Shown: piece by piece, positions 51,722-60,759 of the stretch | Numbering within the stretch: position 1 is the stretch's first letter | Layout: each line of letters starts with the position of its first letter | Assembly (NCBI RefSeq): GCF_041359055.1 | Contig: NZ_JBGJKZ010000001.1 | Coordinates: 682,001-746,000 of the forward strand | DNA: 64,000 nucleotides | Origin: Paenalcaligenes hominis_A | GTDB lineage: Bacteria > Pseudomonadota > Gammaproteobacteria > Burkholderiales > Burkholderiaceae_B | Direction of reading: 5' to 3' | The notes under the pieces: generated by a model | Seen by the model: the letters and a program-made list of their open reading frames with translations, nothing else | What the model was told of the DNA's origin: nothing | The model's database searches: none | Translations under genes and position numbers: made by a program

Positions 51722-52559
51722 GTGAAGTCGTTAAATAAGCATTGATGACTACGTCATACCCAAGCAGAGTTTGCGGGTAGGTAAAGGTAAAGCCGCTTAA
51801 TAGTAAACGCTGATTACAAAAATGTTTGGATTCGTAGGCTACGTTTGCATCAAATTCAGGTGTGGGTATGCCTAAACGCGTGCAGATATGTGTGTAAAGT
51901 TGGCGTAACGGCAAAGGGGTGCTGTCAGTAGCTATATAACAAGAATCTGGCGCACTAGATTGCAATACATGAGCACAAGCACGTGCTGCATCATCTACAT
52001 GAATCCGATTGGCATAATTGTCCAGCGCTGGATTAATACGTATTTTTTGAGTGGCTAATCGCTCAAAGATCGTATTGCGATTTGGTCCGTATAATCCACT
52101 AAATCGTAGAATAACCAGTTTGTCCCCTAACTGTTCGGTTAGGTAGTGCTCGGCCGCTTGAATGGCTTGGCCCGAAAAGGTGTTGGGTTTGAGCAGGGAA
52201 AATTCATTTTGAGGAACCGGGTCGGGGCCATAGACAGAGGTGCTTGAAATAAAAACAAAGCGTTTTAAGGCATCTTTATCCAAAGCGTTGATAAGGTTTT
52301 TTAGTCCTTGTTGGTAAATGGCGTGGTAGGAATCAGGAGTATATCCAGTTGGGGTGACGCTATAAACCACATGGCTTGCTGGAGGTAGGGCAACAAGTTG
52401 ATCAGGCTTTGTGATATCGGCATTGATCACGTGATCAAAACCGGGGTGAGTGTGACCGTGACGCTTTAAGGCGGTGCTCTGCCATGTGCTGCTAGCTAGA
52501 GAAGCGACACAACGTTGTGCAATATCACCCGCACCAACCCAAAGTAAGATATTTTGCAT
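51711..52559 (-). CDS. NAD(P)-dependent SDR-family protein, YeeZ-like
   Basis: A 282-residue Rossmann-fold protein: WVGAGDIAQRC at the N terminus binds the dinucleotide, FISSTSVYGPDP includes the Ser and Tyr of extended SDRs (the YxxxK lysine is not clear), and FSGLYGPNRN follows. It resembles E. coli YeeZ, whose reaction is unknown. The frame is open to 52658, but GAGG before ATG 52559 and the start of the Rossmann motif fix the start. It forms a two-gene unit with the MATE pump. Confidence 0.82.
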   Translation of the reverse strand: MQNILLWVGAGDIAQRCVASLASSTWQSTALKRHGHTHPGFDHVINADITKPDQLVALPPASHVVYSVTPTGYTPDSYHAIYQQGLKNLINALDKDALKRFVFISSTSVYGPDPVPQNEFSLLKPNTFSGQAIQAAEHYLTEQLGDKLVILRFSGLYGPNRNTIFERLATQKIRINPALDNYANRIHVDDAARACAHVLQSSAPDSCYIATDSTPLPLRQLYTHICTRLGIPTPEFDANVAYESKHFCNQRLLLSGFTFTYPQTLLGYDVVINAYLTTSHDG

Positions 52560-52770
52560 AAAAGCCTCAAGAAATAAAAAACAGCCAAAGCTAGGCCAAA
52601 CCCACAAAATGTGTTCAGGGCATAGTATGACAGCTTGGATGATGGAAGGAAAAATCAACCCTAAGAGACAACGCTTTATAACTCTGTGTTTGGCGCGCTG
52701 CGCACACTGTGTGCTCAGTGTAGAATAGAGGATTAGTTATAGACTTATTTGTTTTCGTTTTAGGGATATT

Positions 52771-53394
52771 ATGAGTTCAACGCGTTTAGTTCGTCAGCAC
52801 CCCGATCAGCTTATTATTGGGCTGGTGTCTGTGTCTGACCGCGCTTCCTCTGGCGGTTACGAAGACCAAGGCATTCCTGCTTTAACCACGTGGCTTGATC
52901 AGGCATTAGTTCAACCATCACAGTATGTGACTCGTTTAATTGCCGATGAGCCTACTTTGATTTCCAACACGCTGATCGAGCTGGTGGACGAGCTAGGCTG
53001 TGATTTGGTGTTAACAACCGGCGGCACGGGGCCAGCGCGGCGTGATGTAACGCCCGAGGCGACTTTAGCCGTAGCAACCAAAGAAATGCCAGGTTTTGGC
53101 GAACAAATGCGTCAAATTAGTTTGCAGTTTGTGCCTACGGCTATTTTATCGCGTCAAGTGGCTGTTATCCGAGAAACTGACACCCATGCCGCCTTAATTA
53201 TTAATTTGCCTGGTCAACCTAAAGCCATTGCCGAAACCCTTGAAGGGTTAAAAAATAAAGACGGTAGCACACAGGTACCGGGTATTTTTGCTGCAGTGCC
53301 TTATTGCATTGACCTAATTGGTGGGCCCTATGCAGAAACCCACGAGCAGGTTGTTGCATCTTTCCGACCAAAGTCAGCGCGTCGCAGCGTTTAA
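52771..53394 (+). CDS. mogA: Molybdopterin adenylyltransferase MogA
   Basis: A 207-residue enzyme that adenylylates molybdopterin before MoeA inserts molybdenum. Seen: IGLVSVSDRASSGGYEDQGIPAL, the loop TTGGTGPARRDVTPEAT with Asp92 and Glu96 intact, MPGFGEQMR and INLPGQPKAIAE. It is far from the other cofactor genes in the window (10.5-15.2 kb) and stands alone, divergent from the YeeZ-like gene. As the only copy here with a full active site, it is probably the working adenylyltransferase. Confidence 0.94.
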   Translation: MSSTRLVRQHPDQLIIGLVSVSDRASSGGYEDQGIPALTTWLDQALVQPSQYVTRLIADEPTLISNTLIELVDELGCDLVLTTGGTGPARRDVTPEATLAVATKEMPGFGEQMRQISLQFVPTAILSRQVAVIRETDTHAALIINLPGQPKAIAETLEGLKNKDGSTQVPGIFAAVPYCIDLIGGPYAETHEQVVASFRPKSARRSV

Positions 53395-53472
53395 ATACAA
53401 ACTACACAAGCAAAAAAACTCATTCCACCTTAAAATTATCTATTCATTATTTGTTTTCTAGGAGAATTCACC

Positions 53473-54537
53473 ATGGCATTGGTCTCCATGCGTCAGTTGT
53501 TGGATCATGCAGCTGAAAATGGTTACGGTATTCCGGCATTTAACGTTAACAACCTAGAGCAGGTTCAGGCCATTATGGAAGCCGCCCATGAGACAGATAG
53601 TCCTGTCATCATGCAAGCTTCAGCAGGTGCGCGTAAATATGCGGGCGAAGCTTTCCTAAAACATCTGATCGAGGCAGCGGTTGAAACTTATCCCCACATC
53701 CCTGTGGTCATGCACCAAGACCATGGTCAGTCACCTGCAGTATGTCAGGGCGCGATTGATCTAGGCTTTACTAGTGTGATGATGGATGGTTCCTTGAAAG
53801 AGGATGGTAAAACGGTTGCCGATTTCGAATATAACGTAGACGTGACACGTCAAGTCGTTGAAATGGCTCACAAGCTAGGCATTAGTGTAGAGGGCGAGCT
53901 AGGGTGCTTGGGCTCGTTGGAAACCATGCAGGGCGATAAAGAAGACGGCCACGGTTTCGAGGGTACCCTCACCATGGATCAGCTTTTAACTAGCCCCGAA
54001 GAAGCCGCCGAGTTTGTACGCCGCACCCAAGTGGATGCGTTGGCTATTGCAATTGGTACCAGTCATGGTGCTTACAAGTTCACCCGCGAGCCCACCGGCG
54101 ATATCTTGTCCATAGAGCGCGTCAAGGAAATTCATGCACGTCTACCCAACACGCATTTAGTTATGCACGGTAGCTCTAGCGTACCCCAAGAACTGTTGGC
54201 TGAAATTCGTCAGTTTGGCGGTGACATGAAAGAAACCTACGGTGTACCAGTGGCGGAAATTCAAGAGGCCATTAAACACGGTGTGGTTAAAGTCAACATT
54301 GACACAGACATTCGCTTGGCTATGACTGCCGCGGTACGTCGCTTCATGTTTGAAAACCCCAGCAAGTTTGACCCACGCGAGTTTTTAAAACCCGCACGCG
54401 AAGCAGCTAAAGCGATTTGTGTCGCTCGTTATCAGCAGTTTGGCACAGCGGGCAATGCATCAAAAATCAAAGCTATTCCTTTACAAGAAATGGCTGCCAA
54501 ATACGCCTCGGGTGCGTTGGCACAACACATTAAATAA
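53473..54537 (+). CDS. fba: Class II fructose-bisphosphate aldolase
   Basis: A 354-residue zinc aldolase. Seen: GYGIPAFNVNNLEQ, VVMHQDHGQS with a zinc His, MDGSLKEDGKTV, EGELGCLGSLE, and NIDTDIRLAMTAAVR. In a gluconeogenic organism it condenses triose phosphates to fructose-1,6-bisphosphate. AGGAG lies upstream. It is followed after 54 bp by purC, the order also found in other Burkholderiales. Confidence 0.97.
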   Translation: MALVSMRQLLDHAAENGYGIPAFNVNNLEQVQAIMEAAHETDSPVIMQASAGARKYAGEAFLKHLIEAAVETYPHIPVVMHQDHGQSPAVCQGAIDLGFTSVMMDGSLKEDGKTVADFEYNVDVTRQVVEMAHKLGISVEGELGCLGSLETMQGDKEDGHGFEGTLTMDQLLTSPEEAAEFVRRTQVDALAIAIGTSHGAYKFTREPTGDILSIERVKEIHARLPNTHLVMHGSSSVPQELLAEIRQFGGDMKETYGVPVAEIQEAIKHGVVKVNIDTDIRLAMTAAVRRFMFENPSKFDPREFLKPAREAAKAICVARYQQFGTAGNASKIKAIPLQEMAAKYASGALAQHIK

Positions 54538-54591
54538 GTTTTTAATAGATGTGGCGGTGATTTCACCGCCCTTTGTTTTATAGGATATACC

Positions 54592-55470
54592 GTGCAAGCT
54601 CTATACCAAAGCACGCTGCAATCGTTACCTTTACTTGGTCGTGGCAAGGTACGCGACATGTATGCTGTCGGTGATGACAAGTTGTTAATTGTGGCCTCAG
54701 ATCGGCTGTCTGCCTTTGATGTGATACTCGATGACCCTATACCAGGCAAAGGCGCTGTACTTACGACATTAACGGAGTTTTGGTTAGAAAAATTAGCACA
54801 TATTGTGCCTAACCATTCTACCCAAGTCGATCCTTTATCAGTGGTAGACACCTCTGAACAGGCTCTAGTTAAAGATCGCTCTATGGTGGTAAAACGCTTA
54901 AAGCCTATTATGGTAGAGTGTGTAGCCCGTGGTTACGTAGTGGGTTCTGGTTGGGCCGAGTACCAAGCAACAGGCAGTATTTGTGGTATTGAGCTTCCTG
55001 CCGGTTTGCAACAAGCCCAAAAACTGGATCAGCCCATTTTTACACCCGCTGCTAAAGCAGAGGTCGGTGAACACGATGAAAATGTCAGCTTTGATTATGT
55101 GGTCGCCGAGCTAGGTCAAGACTTGGCCGAGCAACTACGTGACACCACGCTTGCTTTATACAGTGCTGCTGCAGATTATGCCGCCTCTAAAGGCATTATT
55201 ATTGCCGACACTAAGTTTGAGTTTGGTTTGGATGAGAACGGCGTGCTCCATCTTATGGATGAAGTGCTTACTCCAGATTCTTCTCGCTTTTGGGATCAAA
55301 GCACCTATGCGGTAGGCAGCAATCCTCCCTCTTTTGACAAGCAGTTTGTGCGTGATTGGCTAGAGACCCAAGACTGGGATAAAACTGCCCCCGCACCGCG
55401 CTTGCCCCAAGACGTTATTGATCAAACTGCCGCAAAATACGCAGATGCCGTAACTCGTTTAGGAGCCTAA
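54592..55470 (+). CDS. purC: SAICAR synthetase (phosphoribosylaminoimidazole-succinocarboxamide synthase)
   Basis: A 292-residue enzyme that joins aspartate to CAIR in purine synthesis. Seen: GRGKVRDMYAV, ASDRLSAFDVIL, ECVARGYVVGSGWAEY, DTKFEFGLDENG, and DEVLTPDSSRFW. It begins with GTG, 6 nt after AGGAT. It is longer than the E. coli enzyme (237) and matches the about 295-residue beta-proteobacterial/yeast-like form. First gene of purC-purE-purK-sua5. Confidence 0.96.
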   Translation: MQALYQSTLQSLPLLGRGKVRDMYAVGDDKLLIVASDRLSAFDVILDDPIPGKGAVLTTLTEFWLEKLAHIVPNHSTQVDPLSVVDTSEQALVKDRSMVVKRLKPIMVECVARGYVVGSGWAEYQATGSICGIELPAGLQQAQKLDQPIFTPAAKAEVGEHDENVSFDYVVAELGQDLAEQLRDTTLALYSAAADYAASKGIIIADTKFEFGLDENGVLHLMDEVLTPDSSRFWDQSTYAVGSNPPSFDKQFVRDWLETQDWDKTAPAPRLPQDVIDQTAAKYADAVTRLGA

Positions 55471-55474
55471 TACC

Positions 55475-55978
55475 ATGACTCAAATAAAAGTGGGAGTGGT
55501 GATGGGCTCCTCATCCGATTGGCCTGTGATGCAGCATGCTGCAAAAATTCTGACTGATTTTGGTGTGCCGTTTGAGGCCAAGGTGGTATCGGCGCATCGT
55601 ATGCCAAATGACATGGTCGATTATGCGGCTCAAGCCAGCTCCCAAGGCTATCAAGCCATTATCGCTGGGGCAGGTGGGGCGGCGCATTTACCGGGAATGC
55701 TAGCAGCTTTAACCGAAGTCCCCGTGTTTGGTGTACCTGTTCCTTCACGCCACTTAAAAGGCGAGGACTCGTTGCTTTCTATTGTACAAATGCCTAAAGG
55801 CGTACCGGTGGCAACTTTTGCTATTGGCGAGGCTGGTGCCGCCAATGCGGCCTTGCATGTGATTGCTAACTTGGCTGTTCATGACGCAGCATTAAAACAG
55901 CAGCTCATTGCATTTCGTGCTGCGCAAACGGAACAAGCTCGTGCTATGTCTTTACCTGCTGTGGATGAGTCAAACTAA
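55475..55978 (+). CDS. purE: N5-carboxyaminoimidazole ribonucleotide mutase
   Basis: A 167-residue class I PurE that rearranges N5-CAIR to CAIR. Seen: VVMGSSSDWPVMQHA, VVSAHRMPNDM and IAGAGGAAHLPGMLAALTEVPVFGVPV. It lies 4 bp after purC and its stop overlaps the purK start (TAATG), coupling the two steps. Confidence 0.97.
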   Translation: MTQIKVGVVMGSSSDWPVMQHAAKILTDFGVPFEAKVVSAHRMPNDMVDYAAQASSQGYQAIIAGAGGAAHLPGMLAALTEVPVFGVPVPSRHLKGEDSLLSIVQMPKGVPVATFAIGEAGAANAALHVIANLAVHDAALKQQLIAFRAAQTEQARAMSLPAVDESN

Positions 55979-57147
55979 TGTCAGCGTTTGAAATATTGTT
56001 ACCTGGGCAGTGGTTGGGTATGGTGGGGGGCGGTCAGCTCGCTCGTATGTTTTGTTTTAGTGCACAACGCATGGGATACAAGGTTGCTATCTTAGATCCC
56101 GACCCATTTAGCCCAGCAGGAGCGGTGGCGGATAAGCACATTTGTGCTTCTTATGACGATGGTCAGGCGCTGCTCGAGTTGGCGGAGCTGTGTCCCGCTA
56201 TTACCACAGAGTTTGAAAACGTACCCGCTCAAAGCTTAACGCGTTTGGCCGAGCAGTGTCGTGTTACCCCCAGTGGTGATGCAGTTGCAGTGGTTCAAGA
56301 CCGTATTCGTGAAAAGCAGTTTATCACTAAAGCTGGGGTTCCCGTTGCGCCCTATTGTGCGGTGCACTCTATCGAAGACCTCCTTCATGCCGATGCAAGC
56401 TTGTTTCCAGGCATCTTAAAAGCGGCGCGCTTTGGTTACGATGGCAAAGGTCAGGCACGCGTGCAAACCAAAGAGGAGGCCTTGTTGGCTTTTGCTAACT
56501 TTGGTCAAGTGGCTTGTGTGCTTGAATCACTACAGCCTCTAGTGGATGAGGTGTCGGTAGTGGTGGCACGTGGGCTAGATGGCGCAACAGCACTCTACGC
56601 GCCATCCCACAACCAGCACCGTGATGGAATTTTAGCGGTATCCACGGCAGCAAGCACAGCCAGTTCTCAACCCTATTATGCTCAGGCCCAAGCGGCAGCG
56701 GTTGCCATTGCGACAGAGTTAAATTATTACGGTGTGTTGTGTGTAGAGTTCTTTGTGTTGGCAGATGGCACCTTGTTAACCAACGAGATTGCGCCACGCC
56801 CTCATAACAGTGGTCACTTTACTATCGAGGCCTGTTATAGCAGTCAGTTTGATCAACAAGTGCGAGTAATGGCTGGATTACCACTGGGGTCTACCGCAGA
56901 GGTGCAGCACTCTAAGATGTTTAATTTGCTGGGTGACTTGTGGTTTGATCAGAACAACAACTATAGCGAGCCGCAATGGGCTCAGTTAGTGGCTATTCCT
57001 GGAGTGTACTTGCATTTGTATGGCAAGGCTGAAGCCCGTAAGGGGCGAAAAATGGGGCACGTAACGCTGTTAGCAACAGACTCTGAGCAGCTTAACCTCA
57101 AAGCACAACAGGTGGCTCAGGTTTTAGGGTTTGACTGGTATGAATGA
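55978..57147 (+). CDS. purK: N5-carboxyaminoimidazole ribonucleotide synthase
   Basis: A 389-residue ATP-grasp enzyme that carboxylates AIR with bicarbonate. Seen: LGMVGGGQLARMFCFSAQRMGY, TTEFENVPAQSL, AARFGYDGKGQARV, VCVEFFVLADGTLLTNEIAPRPHNSGH (split over the ATP-grasp core). Coupled to purE by a 1-bp overlap; its last 8 bp overlap the sua5-type gene. Confidence 0.96.
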   Translation: MSAFEILLPGQWLGMVGGGQLARMFCFSAQRMGYKVAILDPDPFSPAGAVADKHICASYDDGQALLELAELCPAITTEFENVPAQSLTRLAEQCRVTPSGDAVAVVQDRIREKQFITKAGVPVAPYCAVHSIEDLLHADASLFPGILKAARFGYDGKGQARVQTKEEALLAFANFGQVACVLESLQPLVDEVSVVVARGLDGATALYAPSHNQHRDGILAVSTAASTASSQPYYAQAQAAAVAIATELNYYGVLCVEFFVLADGTLLTNEIAPRPHNSGHFTIEACYSSQFDQQVRVMAGLPLGSTAEVQHSKMFNLLGDLWFDQNNNYSEPQWAQLVAIPGVYLHLYGKAEARKGRKMGHVTLLATDSEQLNLKAQQVAQVLGFDWYE

Positions 57148-58153
57148 TTTGGCTGCACATATTAACGAGGCGGCGCATCGATTGGTTCAAGGCCAATTGG
57201 TTGCTTTTCCTACCGAGACCGTTTATGGCCTAGGGGCGGATGCATCAAACCCTCAGGCTGTGGCAGCTATTTTTCACGCCAAAGGCCGTCCGGCAAACCA
57301 CCCCGTTATTGTGCACGTGGCACCCGATGCAAATTTGCTGCATTGGGTGGCTCAGGTTCCACCAGAGGCTCAGCAACTAATAGATGCTTTTTGGCCTGGT
57401 CCTCTTACCCTTATTTTGCCTCGCGCATCTCAGGCCTCGGCTGCGGTCTCTGGGGGCCAAGACACCATTGGAGTGCGTTGCCCCTCTCATCCTGTCGCTC
57501 AGGCTTTGTTAAAACGCTTTGCTCAATTGAAAGGGCCAGATCAACCCGCTGGGGTGGCTGCTCCGTCAGCCAATCGCTTTGGTCAGGTTTCACCTACCCA
57601 AGCACAACATGTACGGCATGAGTTTCCCCATCTAGGCGCGGATGCATTGTATGTTTTGGCAGGCGGCAATGCCGATGTAGGTATTGAGTCCACCATTGTT
57701 GACGTATCTCGCTTAGACCAAGGGGTAGCCCCCGTAATTTTGCGCCCAGGTCATATTACAGCAGCGCAGATTGAGGCTGTGTTGGGTCAGCCTTTAGGCC
57801 ACAGCGCCCAAACGACGACAACGCCTCGGGTGTCAGGGTCTTTAAAAGCTCATTATGCACCCCGTACCCCTCTGTACTTGAAAACGCGTGCCCAAATTGA
57901 AGCGCTAACGGACCGTAATGCAGTTGCTGTGGTGTTTGATGAGCGCGTGCAGACGCAGGCCCATGTGTATTTGGCTCCGTCCTTGGCCGAACACTATGCC
58001 AGTCAACTCTATGCAATGTTACGCCAACTAGACGAGCAGCATTACAGCGCTATTTACCTTGAGCGCCCCCCGCAGATATCCGAGTGGGAAGCCATTAACG
58101 ACCGTATAGGTCGTGCCGCCGCAGCATTTGACCCAACGGGCAACAACGCCTAG
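57140..58153 (+). CDS. L-threonylcarbamoyladenylate synthase (Sua5/TsaC)
   Basis: A 337-residue enzyme of tRNA t6A37 synthesis that makes threonylcarbamoyl-AMP. Seen: the YrdC-like domain (about 5-205; VAFPTETVYGLGADA, KGRPANHPVIVHV, APSANRFGQVSPTQAQHV) and a C-terminal Sua5 domain (about 235-335), so it is the long Sua5 form. ATG 57140 overlaps purK by 8 bp; the earlier TTG at 57131 is less likely. Association with pur genes is common in beta-proteobacteria. Confidence 0.94.
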   Translation: MNDLAAHINEAAHRLVQGQLVAFPTETVYGLGADASNPQAVAAIFHAKGRPANHPVIVHVAPDANLLHWVAQVPPEAQQLIDAFWPGPLTLILPRASQASAAVSGGQDTIGVRCPSHPVAQALLKRFAQLKGPDQPAGVAAPSANRFGQVSPTQAQHVRHEFPHLGADALYVLAGGNADVGIESTIVDVSRLDQGVAPVILRPGHITAAQIEAVLGQPLGHSAQTTTTPRVSGSLKAHYAPRTPLYLKTRAQIEALTDRNAVAVVFDERVQTQAHVYLAPSLAEHYASQLYAMLRQLDEQHYSAIYLERPPQISEWEAINDRIGRAAAAFDPTGNNA

Positions 58154-58227
58154 GTATCAGCTTGGAACACCATTAAGAGTAGGCTTTGCCCTAAGAGCAA
58201 CTAGTTGCTCTTAGGGCTTTATATTAA

Positions 58228-59025
58228 CTAAGCCTTTGATGTTTCTAAAAATTGTGAGACGACCTCGGTCACGCGTTCTGGCATTTCAATATGAGGTGAA
58301 TGTCTACATAACTCTAAAATACACAGCTCGGTGTGTGGAACCTGTTTTTTAATGTCATAGAGCTGATTTAACGATGCGTATTCGTCATCCGTCCCCTGAA
58401 TAGCCAGCACGGGGCATTGTATAGAGGCAATATCCTTCTCTATATTCCAGTGTTCTAGGTAGTACTCGCTGCCCCAAACGCTTGCCCACCCCCAAAAAGC
58501 CGAGTCGGGGTCAGCATGATAGCGTTTTAAGCGTGTTTTTAAATCGCCCGTCTCATACCATTTAATTGCTTTTTGCACGCCATCCACAGTCATTCGCTCC
58601 ACATACACATGGGGTGCGAGAATGATGATTTGTTGGGCTTGATTATTGGGCATAGCTGCATACAACAGCGCAATGGTTGCCCCATCGCTATGACCAAAAA
58701 GAGTAATGGGTTGGTGGATTCCGAGTGCAGTGAGTAAGGCGGGCAAGGCTTGTTGCGCTTCTATGTGCAAATAGTCTCCTTGCCATATCTCGGTTAAGGG
58801 GCGAGCAGAGCTGTGCCCATACGCATAACGCGAGTAGACCAGCCCTCGATAGCCTAGATGCTGACAAAGCTGATCTGGCCACTGCTGCCAATGCGTAAGC
58901 GAGCCGAGTCCCTCATGTAAAAACACCATAATCGGAGCTGTGGGGTCTTCAACCCCTACCCACTGGTATTCAAGTGTTTTGTTCGTACCATTCCAATGTA
59001 GATCGATGGTTTTTCGAGTTGTCAT
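58228..59025 (-). CDS. Alpha/beta hydrolase
   Basis: A 265-residue alpha/beta-hydrolase-fold protein. Seen: VFLHEGLGSLTHW (oxyanion region), the nucleophile elbow GHSDGA with Ser113, QGTDDEYAS (acid) and CRHSPHIEMPERV with the catalytic His. The substrate is unknown; an ester or a C-C bond is possible. In-frame codons extend to 59118, but a terminator for the SWIB gene lies at 59043-59070, so I start at ATG 59025 (59037 is also possible). No clear Shine-Dalgarno is visible. Confidence 0.85.
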   Translation of the reverse strand: MTTRKTIDLHWNGTNKTLEYQWVGVEDPTAPIMVFLHEGLGSLTHWQQWPDQLCQHLGYRGLVYSRYAYGHSSARPLTEIWQGDYLHIEAQQALPALLTALGIHQPITLFGHSDGATIALLYAAMPNNQAQQIIILAPHVYVERMTVDGVQKAIKWYETGDLKTRLKRYHADPDSAFWGWASVWGSEYYLEHWNIEKDIASIQCPVLAIQGTDDEYASLNQLYDIKKQVPHTELCILELCRHSPHIEMPERVTEVVSQFLETSKA

Positions 59026-59042
59026 AGCGTAAACCATTTCAT

Positions 59043-59070
59043 AAAAAAAGCGACTGCACATGCAGTCGCT
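59043..59070 (-). terminator. Terminator after the SWIB gene
   Basis: Read leftward: a 10-bp stem (AGCGACTGCA / TGCAGTCGCT) and seven T. It lies just before the start of the hydrolase gene. Confidence 0.9.
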
Positions 59071-59093
59071 GAGTGGGGCAAGTGCCATAGCGT

Positions 59094-59399
59094 TTAGCTT
59101 AGGTGAGCATTCAAGCACTTGCTGAGTTCAAACATACTGATTTGCTCTTTGCCAAAAATGGGTTTGAGCTTGGCGTCAGCATTGATATTACGGCGATTTT
59201 CGGGTGCCTGCAAATCATGCTTTTTAATGTATTCCCACATTTTTTTTGTTACTTCGGTGCGTGGTAGCGGTTTCTTCCCCACAATTTCAGCCAGTTCTGC
59301 GCTAGGGGTCATGGGTTTCATGAAACCAGTACCAGCCGCGCTAGCGGTTTTGGTTGCATTGGTTTTCTTTGCTGCAGTGGTTTTAGTGGCTTTAGCCAT
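59094..59399 (-). CDS. SWIB/MDM2-domain protein
   Basis: A 101-residue protein: a Lys/Ala/Thr-rich, histone-like N terminus (about 1-25) followed by one SWIB domain (about 28-100; FMKPMTPSAELAEIVGKKPLPRTEVTKKMWEYIKKHDLQ split). In eukaryotes SWIB domains belong to chromatin remodellers; bacterial copies occur in chlamydiae and many Burkholderiales, role unknown, possibly DNA binding or topology. GAGGAG lies 6 nt before ATG 59399; the longer frame to 59426 is rejected. Monocistronic. Confidence 0.93.
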   Translation of the reverse strand: MAKATKTTAAKKTNATKTASAAGTGFMKPMTPSAELAEIVGKKPLPRTEVTKKMWEYIKKHDLQAPENRRNINADAKLKPIFGKEQISMFELSKCLNAHLS

Positions 59400-59541
59400 G
59401 GTTTGCTCCTCTTGAATAAGTCGCACAGGTTAGTAAGGGCAGTTGTCAGCCTCACTAAAACATATCATGCTATGAATGTTTAGTCTGTGTTTAGCCAATC
59501 TAAGCACAGTATTTCTTTATCTTAGCCCTATAAATGTAAGA

Positions 59542-60744
59542 ATGACGCCACAAAAACCTCTATTGACAGAACTTGATAGCCTTCAGCCCTTTATTGCTCA
59601 AGTACGGCAGCAGATTCATGCACAGCCCGAGCTTGGTTTTGAGGAGCACCGTACCGCCGCTTTGGTTGCTACCTATTTAAAACAATGGGGGCTAGAGGTG
59701 CATGAAGGCATTGGCGGCACAGGCATCGTAGCTGTGCTTAAAGGAAAACAGCCAGGAGCTCGATGTGTGGGGTTGCGTGCTGATATGGATGCATTGCCTA
59801 TTCAAGAAAAAACTCAGTTGCCTTACCAGTCCACCATTGCAGGAAAAATGCATGCCTGTGGTCACGATGGGCATACGGCTATTTTGTTAATGGCGGCGGC
59901 TTACCTAGCGCAACATCGCGGCTTTACCGGCACAATCCATTTTATTTTTCAGCCTGCCGAAGAAGGCTTAGGTGGGGCGCAAGCCATGATTAACGATGGT
60001 TTGTTTAACCGTTTTCCCTGTGATGCTGTATTTGCTTTACACAATTGGCCAAGCCTGCCTCCCGGTCATATTGGTGTTAATGCCGGACCAATGATGGCAG
60101 CGGCTGATACGTTCACTGTGACGATCACGGGTCATGGGGGGCACGGAGCACACCCTTATTTATCTAAAGACCCCATCGTAACTGCAGCTCATTTAATTAC
60201 GGCATTACAAAGCATTGTTGCTCGTAATGTACACCCCTTTGAAGCCGGCGTTGTCACGGTGTCTGCAATGCAAGCCGGAAATTTAAATGCATTTAGTGTA
60301 ATTCCAAATCAGGTGCAGCTTTGCGGCACGGTGCGAAGTTTTTCTACGGTCACCCAACAACAGATTCGCCAGCGCATGGACGAGATTTGTCAGGGCATGG
60401 CTCAGACTTTTGCTATGGGTATTGAGCTGGATTATAACGAGCTATTTCCAGCCACTATTAATACGCCAGAGCATGCCTACCTAGTAGCAGAGGTGGCGCA
60501 AGAGCTATTTGGTTCAGAGTGTGTAGAAGACAACTTGACTCCCTCAATGGGGGCGGAAGATTTTTCTTTTATGCTTGAGCAGCGTCCAGGGGCCTACTTT
60601 AGATTAGGGCAAGGGGGTGCAGACCAAGGACGGGTATTGCATAATGCTACTTTTGACTTTAATGATGCAGTGCTAAGCCAAGGGGCCGCTATGTTTATAC
60701 GCATAGCACAATGCTTTTTGGCACAAAACACAGCAAATGAATAA
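59542..60744 (+). CDS. M20-family amidohydrolase (hippurate hydrolase-like)
   Basis: A 400-residue metallo-amidohydrolase that probably removes acyl groups from N-acyl amino acids. Seen: HAQPELGFEEHRTAALV, GLRADMDALPIQE, the metal motif HACGHDGHTA, FQPAEEGLGGA and MGAEDFSFML, the full M20D (HipO/IAA-hydrolase) set. In-frame codons run up to 59476, but MTPQKPLL at 59542 fits the family. It precedes pyrC by 15 bp and may be cotranscribed. Confidence 0.92.
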   Translation: MTPQKPLLTELDSLQPFIAQVRQQIHAQPELGFEEHRTAALVATYLKQWGLEVHEGIGGTGIVAVLKGKQPGARCVGLRADMDALPIQEKTQLPYQSTIAGKMHACGHDGHTAILLMAAAYLAQHRGFTGTIHFIFQPAEEGLGGAQAMINDGLFNRFPCDAVFALHNWPSLPPGHIGVNAGPMMAAADTFTVTITGHGGHGAHPYLSKDPIVTAAHLITALQSIVARNVHPFEAGVVTVSAMQAGNLNAFSVIPNQVQLCGTVRSFSTVTQQQIRQRMDEICQGMAQTFAMGIELDYNELFPATINTPEHAYLVAEVAQELFGSECVEDNLTPSMGAEDFSFMLEQRPGAYFRLGQGGADQGRVLHNATFDFNDAVLSQGAAMFIRIAQCFLAQNTANE

Positions 60745-60759
60745 CCATTAGGATTGATT

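Noticed and set aside
54432..54851. 139-codon open frame antisense to fba/purC
   Set aside because: It is opposite two conserved genes with normal motifs; codon shadow.
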